This document shows, one piece after another, positions 1 through 5,336 of a DNA stretch of 5,336 bases; position 1 is the stretch's first letter; each line of letters opens with the position of its first letter. Below the pieces are notes generated by a model. It was given only the letters and a program-made list of their open reading frames with translations. It made no database searches and was not told where the DNA came from. Where the stretch lies: contig DAIEMM010000219.1 in NCBI GenBank assembly GCA_027349605.1, forward strand, positions 1 to 5,336, read 5' to 3'. This stretch comes from Anaeromyxobacteraceae bacterium (GTDB lineage: Bacteria > Myxococcota > Myxococcia > Myxococcales > Anaeromyxobacteraceae). The position numbers and the translations under genes were made by a program.

Positions 1-513
1 CTCGCGACCGCGACCACCTCCGCCCTGGGGATCGTGGTGGGAACGGGGCTCATCGGGCGCTTCATCTACGGGCTCGTCCCGTCGGTGGACGGCCACGCCG
101 AGGAGCTCGAGCTCATCTCCGGCCGCTTCGAGCGGCTGCGCGCCCAGCTCGAGCCCATCCTCTCCGGGGCGCGGGAGCGGGTCCGGCTGGAACGGCTCAT
201 CGACGCGGCCTCGGCTCCCCTGCCGCGCAGCTCGCTCGTGGTCGCGATCCTGCGGGAGCCCCTGTCCGGCGCCCGGCTCCGGCTCCGGCTCTGGAAGGTG
301 CGAAAGCTGTTCACGGCGAGTGGACGTTACGCACGGTTCAAGGTGGCGGTGCTCCGCCTCCGGCGCCTGCGCTTCCAGATCGCCTTCTACGGCGGCTTGC
401 GCATGCTGCTCCGTGGCTGGCGGGTGATGCACGCCTCGCTCGCCGTCTTCCTGGTCTTCGTCATCGCGGTGCACATCGGCGTCTCGCTCTACCTGGGGTA
501 CGGACTCCTATGA
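1..513 (+). CDS. C-terminal part of a polytopic membrane protein, probable b-type cytochrome subunit (5' end outside window)
   Basis: The frame is open from base 1 to the TGA at 511-513, giving 170 visible residues. GTG codons at 34 and 37 are not needed as starts, because the frame already encodes a hydrophobic segment before them. Visible residues 1-27 form a membrane helix ending in a G-R-F-I-Y-G-L-V-P turn. Next comes a charged stretch (about 30-70, possibly coiled), then a strongly Arg/Lys-rich region (about 85-138), then a final helix (about 140-167). That helix carries His144 and His158, spaced H-X13-H. This spacing is typical of helices that hold two stacked b haems in quinol-linked membrane cytochromes. 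By the positive-inside rule the basic loop is cytoplasmic and the C-terminus periplasmic. The partner helix would lie upstream, so haem binding is inferred. The stop overlaps the next start by 4 bases. A role passing electrons from quinol to the downstream cytochromes fits. It could also be a membrane anchor of unknown function. Confidence 0.72.
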   Translation, partial: LATATTSALGIVVGTGLIGRFIYGLVPSVDGHAEELELISGRFERLRAQLEPILSGARERVRLERLIDAASAPLPRSSLVVAILREPLSGARLRLRLWKVRKLFTASGRYARFKVAVLRLRRLRFQIAFYGGLRMLLRGWRVMHASLAVFLVFVIAVHIGVSLYLGYGLL

Positions 514-2330
514 GATCTCCTCCCGTCCACCCGCGCATCGCCTCGTACCTCCTCCCCCTCGCCCTGGTCGCGGCGGCGTTGCCCGGGCCGGTCCGCGCCG
601 ACCTGATCTCCCCGGGCGAGCTGTCGCGGGTGCACGAGAAGCTGGAGGGACTGCAGAACTGCACGAAGTGCCACCCGGCCGGGAGGCAGTTCTCGGTGGA
701 GAAGTGCCTGGAGTGCCACAAGGAGCTCCGGGCGGGCATCGCCGCGGGGAAGGGGTTCCACGGCAAGTCCTCCGAGAGGAGGTGCGAGGCCTGCCACCGC
801 GAGCACCACGGCAAGGAGTTCCCGCTCGTGGACTGGGGCGCGGGAGGGCGCGACTCCTTCGACCATGCCAGGGCGGGCTGGGCGCTCGCGGGCAAGCACG
901 CCAAGGCCAAGTGCGACGCCTGCCACGATCCCCGCCGGATCACCGACCCGCTGGTGAAGGACGTGCTCGCGAAGGGGCGCAAGAGCATGCTCGGCATGCC
1001 CGTCACCTGCGCCGGCTGCCACTTCGACGAGCACCGCACCCAGCTGGGGAACGAGTGCCAGAAGTGCCACGACCCGGCGGGCTGGAAGCCGGCGAGCAAG
1101 GGCTTCGACCACGCCAAGGCCCGGTATCCGCTGGCCGGCGCGCACGTGAAGGTTCCCTGCGCCAAGTGCCACGTCCCGCTCACCGACCCGGAGGGCAAGC
1201 ACGACTTCCCGAAGGCGGTGTCGGTGACCTACGCGAAGTACAAGCCGATCCCGTTCGGGATCTGCACCGACTGCCACAAGGACCCGCACCAGAACCGCTT
1301 CGGGGCGCTCTGCGTGACCTGTCACGTGGTGGAGGGATGGAAGACCCTCAAGGTGGGACAGGGGGCCAAGGTCGCCTTCCACGACAAGACCCGCTATCCG
1401 CTGCGGGGCGCCCACGTCCACGTGGACTGCAGGGCCTGCCACGGTCCGTACGAGGGGCAGGCGAAGGGGAAGTTCAAGGACATGGCCTTCGCGGCCTGCA
1501 CCGACTGCCACCTCGACGCGCACCTGGGGCAGCTCGGGAAGAAGGGATCCCCGCAGGCGGCCTGCGATCGCTGCCACGCGGTGCAGGGCTGGGTCCCGGT
1601 GCGCTTCGAGCTGGCCGATCACCAGAAGACCCGGTACCCGCTCGAGGGCGCCCACGTGGCCGTGGCCTGCGACCGATGCCACGTGAAGAACCCGAGGATG
1701 GCCGACAAGGCCCAGGCCGCCATGCGGGCCGAGGCCAGGCGCCAGCGCCGGCCGCTCAAGGTGAGCGAGTTCACCATGGAGAAGAAGGTGGACGGGAAGA
1801 AGTGCACCTCCTGCCACCGTGACGTCCACCAGGGACAGTTCGAGAAGCGCATGGCCGTGGACGGGTGCACCGCCTGCCACGATCAGGTGACCTTCGTGAA
1901 GACGAAGTTCGACCACTCCCGCGACACGAGGTTCCGCCTCGACGGCAAGCACGGCAAGACCGCCTGCGGCTCGTGCCACGCCTCGGCGGCCGGGAAGGAC
2001 GGCAAGCCCTACGTGAAGTACGCCGGGGCCCCCGTCACCTGCGCGAAGTGCCATGCCGACCCGCACGCCGCGCAGTTCGCCGTGAAGAAGGTCACCGAGT
2101 GCGCCGCCTGCCACGGCGTGGACGAGTGGAAGAAGCTCAAGTTCGTCCACGGGGAGCCGTTCACGACCTACGCGCTGACCGGAAAGCACGCCAGGGTGTC
2201 GTGCGAGAAGTGCCACCCGGTGGCCAGGATTGGGAAGCTGGAGATCAAGCGCTTCAAGCCGGTGCCGCGGGACTGCCAGGGCTGCCACGCCGATTTCCAC
2301 AAGGGTGCCTTCCGGGGGTACGAGCCGTGA
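510..2330 (+). CDS. Secreted 20-haem c-type cytochrome built of tandem three-haem modules
   Basis: The ATG at 510 overlaps the previous stop (ATGA). The product has 606 residues. Residues 1-30 look like a Sec signal peptide: Arg2/Arg9, a hydrophobic core at 12-24, and cleavage after P-V-R-A. There is no lipobox, so the mature protein is probably soluble in the periplasm or exported. There are 20 CXXCH motifs, with first Cys at 51, 66, 92, 135, 167, 183, 217, 252, 268, 307, 330, 352, 387, 432, 453, 486, 511, 531, 565 and 589. I find no cysteine outside them. From residue 167 the protein repeats a three-haem unit: CXXCH-x-D-x-H, a short gap, CXXCH followed by G-W-K, an F-x-H segment, Y-P-L-x-G-A/K-H, then CXXCH. 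Units are about 167-251, 252-329, 330-431, 432-510 and 511-588, with a half unit to 606. Some 24 other mature-chain histidines are enough for bis-His ligation of all haems. The likely role is a long-range electron wire in the cell envelope. Partners and acceptor are unknown. Confidence 0.95.
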   Translation: MRSPPVHPRIASYLLPLALVAAALPGPVRADLISPGELSRVHEKLEGLQNCTKCHPAGRQFSVEKCLECHKELRAGIAAGKGFHGKSSERRCEACHREHHGKEFPLVDWGAGGRDSFDHARAGWALAGKHAKAKCDACHDPRRITDPLVKDVLAKGRKSMLGMPVTCAGCHFDEHRTQLGNECQKCHDPAGWKPASKGFDHAKARYPLAGAHVKVPCAKCHVPLTDPEGKHDFPKAVSVTYAKYKPIPFGICTDCHKDPHQNRFGALCVTCHVVEGWKTLKVGQGAKVAFHDKTRYPLRGAHVHVDCRACHGPYEGQAKGKFKDMAFAACTDCHLDAHLGQLGKKGSPQAACDRCHAVQGWVPVRFELADHQKTRYPLEGAHVAVACDRCHVKNPRMADKAQAAMRAEARRQRRPLKVSEFTMEKKVDGKKCTSCHRDVHQGQFEKRMAVDGCTACHDQVTFVKTKFDHSRDTRFRLDGKHGKTACGSCHASAAGKDGKPYVKYAGAPVTCAKCHADPHAAQFAVKKVTECAACHGVDEWKKLKFVHGEPFTTYALTGKHARVSCEKCHPVARIGKLEIKRFKPVPRDCQGCHADFHKGAFRGYEP

Positions 2331-3223
2331 ACCACCTCGCCGCCGCAGCCGCGTTGCTCCTCGCCGCAGCCTCCCAGGCGCAGGCTCCCGCCGCCGCCCC
2401 CGACCTCTCCCTGAAGGCCCCCGGAGGCCACGCCGCCGGCGACACCCAGTGCGTGGCCTGCCACACGCCCGAGGGTTGGGGGGACGTGAAGTTCGTCCAC
2501 GAGCGCACCGGCTTCCCCCTCACCGGCCAGCACGCGCAGGTGGCCTGCCGGAAGTGCCACGTGGCGGACTTCAAGGAGCCCCTGCCGCGAAGCTGCTCCG
2601 CCTGCCACCGCGACGTCCACGCCGGGAATTCCGGGATCCAGTGCGCCTCCTGCCACGACACGGATGGTTGGAAGTCCCGCTTCGACGCCGACGCGCACCG
2701 GCGCACCAACTTCCCGCTCCAGGGGCGCCACGCGCTCCTCCCATGCGAGCAGTGCCACGGCGACCGGCGCGACCGCTCCTTCGCCCGCCCCACCGTTCCG
2801 TGCTGGGAGTGCCACCAGGCCGACCTGGGGACCGCGACGGCGCGCGGCGTCGACCACTCCTCGTTCCCCGGGTATCCCCAGCTCGCCTGCCTCGGCTGCC
2901 ACGGCTTCTGGCGCTGGAGTCCTGCCAGATTCTCGGGGCACGGTGCCTGCTTCCCCATCGACTCCGGCAAGCACGCGGGCATCGCCTGCATGCAGTGCCA
3001 CGTGACCTTGCCCGTGCCGCTCGTCATCGGGTCCTGCACCAGCCAGCCGTACCCGTCCTGCATCCGATGCCACCCCTGCGCGACGCACCCGCAGGTCCAG
3101 AGCTTCGTCTGCGCCGACCAGAACTGCTACGGCTGCCACTACAACGGGACCGTCGAGGGCGGCTCGAACCTCCGGGGTGGCCTCCTCCGGACCGGCCCCG
3201 CGTCGAGGAGGGTGAAGCCATGA
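2327..3223 (+). CDS. Secreted 10-haem c-type cytochrome with four extra cysteines
   Basis: The chosen start is the GTG at 2327. It overlaps the preceding stop (GTGA), has a GGGGG run at 2314-2318 as a possible ribosome site, and places a signal peptide at residues 1-20 (cleavage after A-Q-A). The frame is open far upstream, but that part is the shadow of the 20-haem gene. The signal has no Lys/Arg before its hydrophobic core, which is unusual. The product has 298 residues. The ten CXXCH motifs have first Cys at 42, 74, 90, 106, 140, 159, 188, 221, 245 and 267. Apart from His3 in the signal, there are exactly ten other histidines (35, 58, 69, 98, 124, 135, 177, 205, 216, 254), matching one distal ligand per haem. 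Residues 42-144 share the G-W...F-V-H...F-P-L-x-G-x-H module of the upstream cytochrome; the rest diverges. Cys208, 237, 251 and 262 lie outside haem motifs. Size and haem density are close to MtrA-type decahaem cytochromes, so a conduit role with the downstream barrel is plausible. No signature proves it. Confidence 0.93.
   Translation: MNHLAAAAALLLAAASQAQAPAAAPDLSLKAPGGHAAGDTQCVACHTPEGWGDVKFVHERTGFPLTGQHAQVACRKCHVADFKEPLPRSCSACHRDVHAGNSGIQCASCHDTDGWKSRFDADAHRRTNFPLQGRHALLPCEQCHGDRRDRSFARPTVPCWECHQADLGTATARGVDHSSFPGYPQLACLGCHGFWRWSPARFSGHGACFPIDSGKHAGIACMQCHVTLPVPLVIGSCTSQPYPSCIRCHPCATHPQVQSFVCADQNCYGCHYNGTVEGGSNLRGGLLRTGPASRRVKP
3206..3211 (+). promoter_or_regulatory. Ribosome binding site of the beta-barrel gene
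   Basis: A perfect AGGAGG sits 8 bases before the ATG at 3220, inside the 3' end of the 10-haem gene. It is the strongest Shine-Dalgarno match at any of the three gene junctions. It fixes the start of the barrel gene, and suggests that this gene can load ribosomes itself as well as by coupling. Confidence 0.85.
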
Positions 3224-4896
3224 GCGCCTTCCCGTTCCTGGCCCTGGTCCTCTCCGCGGCTCCGGGCCAGGCGCTGCCGCCCCAGGCACCCCCCCAGATC
3301 CTGGCGCCGGTCGAGGCCGCGCCCCAGGCAGCGCAGCCGGCCCCGGTGGCGCGCCGGGTCGACGGCAAGGTGACCTTCGCCACCGCCACCGCCGCCTACA
3401 TCGACGCGGGAGCGCTGGAGGGCGTGGCCATCGGCCAGGTCATCCGCCTCACCCGCGCCAACCAGCCCTCCGGCACCTGCACGGTCCGGGAGACCGCGGA
3501 CAACTCGTCCACCTGCACGGGGGAGGGGATCCGAGCCGGAGATCGCTTCACGTTCGACACCACCCTGCCCGGAGCCCCGGCGGTCGCGAAGATGGCGCCC
3601 ATCCCCACCGAGGAGGAGCTGGAGAGCCGGAACGCGGTGGTCACCGGGACACCGGTGGCGCTCGTCGAGGCGAAGGCGCAGCCTCGCGACGTGGTCCTCG
3701 GCCAGCTGCCCGTGGTCCGGGGAGACCTGGGCTACGCGGTCTGGCTCGCCAGCCCGAGCGGCCCGGGAGACTCGCAGCGCCTGCAGCTGGACATCCAGGT
3801 GAACGGGCTCGACGCCTTCGCCGGGTTCCGGTTCTTCGCCGACGCACGCCTCATGCAGTGGACCCAGCGGAGCGACACCTACGTTCCGGGCTCCTCCACC
3901 CAGCTGCTCGTCCACGATCTCGAGCTGGCCCAGCGCGACCCCAAGAAGAGCTGGAGCGCCTCGTTCGGGCGCGTCATGCCGTGGTTCGCGCCCGGGTCGT
4001 CGGTCTTCGACGGCGCGCAGGGCGGCCTGCGCTTCGGCCGCACCGAGGTCGGCATCTTCGGGGGCACGGTGCCCGATCCGTACACCACCGAGCCCACGCT
4101 CGACCGGTACACCGGCGGCGTCTACGCGAACTTCGAGGCGCCCATCGGATCGACGCTGCTCTCCGGCAGCGCTCGCGCCGCGGTGGTCCAGAACCCGGCC
4201 GTGCTCCGCCACTACGAGGGGGAGCTCCTGCTCAACTACTGGGCCGGCGGGGTCTTCAGCGCCAGCGGGGACCTGCGCATGGGCTTCGGCGACGTCCAGG
4301 CTCCGTCCTACATCGACTCGGCCCGCGTGGCCCTCACCGTCCGCCCCGTGCCCATCTTCTGGCTCTCGGGCGGCTTCTCGTACTGGGGCCTGGCGATGCC
4401 CAACGAGGAGCCCATCGCCACCTATCCAGGCCCCTCGCGCCGGGCCGACGGGTCGATCGGGGTCGACGCGACGGACTGGTTGCGCATCGCCGCGCTGGGC
4501 GGCTGGGTCGACGACCTGACCTCCTTCGTCTCCCACACCTACGTCGGGCCCGAGGTCACGTTCACGAAGGTGCTGGCCGGGCTCTCCTTCGGCTACCTCA
4601 AGGACCTGGGGTGGGTGGAGGGGCAGAGCGTCTGGGGACAGATCGGATGGGCTCCGATGGCGGGCACGCGGCTCACCGGCCGGATCTCCTGGTTCCAGAC
4701 CACCGAGACCATCAGCGGGGCCACGAACCCCACCCCCGCGAACGACGTGGGTCTCACGGTGAACGGGACGGTCGGGCTGAACCGCTGGCTCTCGCTGCGG
4801 GCGATGGTGCTGGTCCGGGCGGGGGTGGACAACTTCGACGCGTCGTCCATCCCGTTCGGGACGGCGACGAACCTGTTCCTCGTCGGGACCTACTGA
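3220..4896 (+). CDS. Outer-membrane beta-barrel (porin-like) protein of a cytochrome conduit operon
   Basis: The ATG at 3220 overlaps the previous stop (ATGA) and follows an AGGAGG site. An in-frame extension to about 2230 is open but is shadow coding. The product has 558 residues. Residues 1-18 look like a signal peptide (cleavage near G-Q-A, no basic residue at the start). Residues 19-44 are a Pro/Ala/Gln-rich linker. Residues 45-112 form a small beta-rich domain with the pattern Y-I-D-A-G...G-V-A-I-G-Q-V...G-D-R-F, ending at a G-D turn. Its Cys87 and Cys99 are the only cysteines in the protein and could form a disulfide. From about 160 to the end, alternating polar/hydrophobic segments with many Gly, Tyr, Trp and Phe fit amphipathic barrel strands. 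A segment at about 250-285 has G-R-V-M-P-W-F and F-D-G-A-Q-G-G. The chain ends in Leu-Val-Gly-Thr-Tyr; a terminal aromatic residue is the usual BAM insertion signal. It probably sheathes or anchors one of the cytochromes, as MtrB/OmbB-type porins do. A general substrate porin cannot be excluded. Confidence 0.9.
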   Translation: MSAFPFLALVLSAAPGQALPPQAPPQILAPVEAAPQAAQPAPVARRVDGKVTFATATAAYIDAGALEGVAIGQVIRLTRANQPSGTCTVRETADNSSTCTGEGIRAGDRFTFDTTLPGAPAVAKMAPIPTEEELESRNAVVTGTPVALVEAKAQPRDVVLGQLPVVRGDLGYAVWLASPSGPGDSQRLQLDIQVNGLDAFAGFRFFADARLMQWTQRSDTYVPGSSTQLLVHDLELAQRDPKKSWSASFGRVMPWFAPGSSVFDGAQGGLRFGRTEVGIFGGTVPDPYTTEPTLDRYTGGVYANFEAPIGSTLLSGSARAAVVQNPAVLRHYEGELLLNYWAGGVFSASGDLRMGFGDVQAPSYIDSARVALTVRPVPIFWLSGGFSYWGLAMPNEEPIATYPGPSRRADGSIGVDATDWLRIAALGGWVDDLTSFVSHTYVGPEVTFTKVLAGLSFGYLKDLGWVEGQSVWGQIGWAPMAGTRLTGRISWFQTTETISGATNPTPANDVGLTVNGTVGLNRWLSLRAMVLVRAGVDNFDASSIPFGTATNLFLVGTY

Positions 4897-5034
4897 GCTC
4901 GGGTCGCCTTCGGCCCGATCACGTCTGCCGCCGGCGGGTGGGTCGCGCCGCTCCGAGCAGCAGTCCTCGGGAGAAGGGGAAGGCGGCTGGATGGCGTCGA
5001 GGTTCGCCGGGGCCTGACGGCCCGGCGCCTCGAC
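4897..5034 (+). repeat. Copy 1 of an intergenic direct repeat, period about 301 bp
   Basis: The copy begins on the base right after the stop codon of the barrel gene. Its first 19 bases (4897-4915) recur exactly at 5197-5215. An 11-base stretch (4916-4926) differs from copy 2. Then 108 bases (4927-5034) recur exactly at 5229-5336. The copy holds no credible gene. It contains a strong hairpin at 4994-5036. Confidence 0.93.
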
Positions 5035-5036
5035 GC
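4994..5036. terminator. Strong GC hairpin after the operon, possible structural terminator or repeat palindrome
   Basis: The outer arms GCGTCGAGG (4994-5002) and CCTCGACGC (5028-5036) pair perfectly. After a TT bulge, CGCCGG (5005-5010) pairs with CCGGCG (5022-5027), and GCC (5012-5014) pairs with GGC (5019-5021) around a TGAC loop. This gives about 18 base pairs with small bulges, starting 98 bases after the barrel stop. No T-run follows, so it is not a classical intrinsic terminator. It could stabilise the 3' end of the mRNA or simply be the palindromic core of the repeat. The left arm and loop recur in copy 2 at 5296-5336, where the window cuts the right arm. Confidence 0.35.
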
Positions 5037-5055
5037 GCCCTGCGGGCAGCTCGTC

Positions 5056-5101
5056 GCAGCGCGACCCCCGCCGGCTGGACTTCTCGGGGGCCGAAGGCGA
5101 C
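5056..5101 (-). repeat. Partial inverted copy of the flanking repeat
   Basis: Read on the minus strand, this segment starts with GTCGCCTTCGGCC (5101 to 5089), identical to 4903-4915 and 5203-5215. After a different 13-base spacer, 5075 to 5056 matches 4930-4951 with a 2-base gap and one mismatch. The order of blocks is the same as in the direct copies, so this is a degenerate third copy in opposite orientation. Confidence 0.75.
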
Positions 5102-5196
5102 GCGGGCGTCGCAGGCCGGTCCGGCGAGGGAAGCAGGCTGCGTCGCCTCGGTCGGTTGGGGGCGCCGCCGCTCGGGACTCCCCTCGAGGGCCGCAC

Positions 5197-5336
5197 GCTC
5201 GGGTCGCCTTCGGCCAGCCAGGACGAAGGCCGCCGGCGGGTGGGTCGCGCCGCTCCGAGCAGCAGTCCTCGGGAGAAGGGGAAGGCGGCTGGATGGCGTC
5301 GAGGTTCGCCGGGGCCTGACGGCCCGGCGCCTCGAC
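5197..5336 (+). repeat. Copy 2 of the intergenic direct repeat, cut by the window end
   Basis: Bases 5197-5215 and 5229-5336 match copy 1 exactly. The variable spacer (5216-5228) is 13 bases here against 11 in copy 1. This spacer allows a local hairpin, GCCTTCG (5206-5212) with CGAAGGC (5224-5230), which copy 1 lacks. Identity continues to the last base of the window, so the true repeat boundary, and any further copies, lie outside. Confidence 0.93.

Larger units (their letters stand above)
4897..5336. other. Non-coding, repeat-rich region downstream of the operon
   Basis: These 440 bases show no convincing gene on either strand. The long open minus-strand frame across them is the kind that GC-rich DNA gives by chance; it runs antisense through the barrel gene. 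The content is two direct repeat copies with an inverted partial copy between them, plus a unique stretch at about 5102-5196. That stretch includes a 10-base palindrome, CCCTCGAGGG (5181-5190), and a loose match to the repeat core near 5142-5155. I see no tRNA-like or rRNA-like structure. Confidence 0.7.

Noticed and set aside
34..36. A GTG start for the first gene
   Set aside because: The frame stays open to base 1 and encodes hydrophobic residues continuous with the following membrane helix, so the gene most likely begins outside the window.
658..2290. Regularly spaced short DNA repeats suggestive of a CRISPR array
   Set aside because: The repeats are the codons of CXXCH and the surrounding protein module. 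They vary at third positions and lie within a coding frame.
489..2300. A 603-residue open frame on the minus strand opposite the 20-haem gene
   Set aside because: It mirrors the cytochrome gene almost exactly, has low-complexity Ala/Val/Leu/Arg-rich content and no domain pattern. GC-rich codon use removes stop codons on the opposite strand, so this is a shadow.
1865..2326. An in-frame upstream extension of the 10-haem cytochrome
   Set aside because: The extension overlaps the 20-haem gene in another frame and is Arg-rich. The GTG at 2327 gives a 4-base overlap and a signal peptide directly after the start.
2230..3219. An in-frame upstream extension of the barrel protein
   Set aside because: It lies over the 10-haem gene in another frame and has the Arg/Pro-rich look of shadow coding. 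The ATG at 3220 has an AGGAGG site and leads into a signal peptide.
510..3223. Catalytic multiheme enzyme (nitrite, sulfite or hydroxylamine type)
   Set aside because: I see no CXXCK motif and no other active-site signature, and distal histidines suffice for every haem, so an electron-transfer role fits better.
3139..5196. A 685-residue minus-strand open frame covering the barrel gene and the intergenic repeat
   Set aside because: The translation is Arg/Pro/Gly/Asp-rich without recognisable folds and runs antisense to a well-supported outer-membrane protein. Its intergenic part follows repeat sequence.

Overview
This very GC-rich window is mostly one tightly packed, plus-strand operon fragment, followed by a repeat-rich non-coding region. 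Almost all codon third positions are G or C. The dense multiheme c-type cytochrome content, the porin-like partner and the base composition suggest a metal-respiring deltaproteobacterium/Myxococcota of the Anaeromyxobacter type. That assignment is inference; no marker gene in the window fixes the taxon.

Layout. (1) Bases 1-513 hold the 3' part of a membrane protein whose start lies upstream. Its last helix carries two histidines spaced H-X13-H, as in b-type haem-binding membrane cytochromes. (2) 510-2330 encodes a secreted 606-residue cytochrome with 20 CXXCH motifs, built largely from five tandem three-haem modules. (3) 2327-3223 encodes a secreted 298-residue cytochrome with 10 CXXCH motifs, made from the same module type and carrying four extra cysteines near its C-terminus. 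(4) 3220-4896 encodes a 558-residue outer-membrane beta-barrel protein with a Pro/Ala/Gln-rich linker and a small N-terminal beta domain. All three junctions are 4-base stop/start overlaps (ATGA, GTGA, ATGA), so the four genes are probably translationally coupled and made in fixed proportion.

How it may work. The set resembles, in logic but not in recognisable gene identity, the porin-cytochrome conduits that move electrons across the outer membrane (MtrCAB of Shewanella; OmbB-OmaB-OmcB and the Ext complexes of Geobacter). A plausible route is from quinol to the membrane b-type protein, then to the 20-haem periplasmic wire, the 10-haem cytochrome and the barrel. Direction, order and final acceptor cannot be read from the sequence.

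Bases 4897-5336 (440 bp) contain no convincing gene. They hold a compound repeat: a direct repeat with a period of about 301 bp, including a perfect 108-bp match, with a partial inverted copy between the two direct copies and a strong GC hairpin in each direct copy. The second copy runs to the window edge. No promoter is visible, because the operon begins upstream of base 1.
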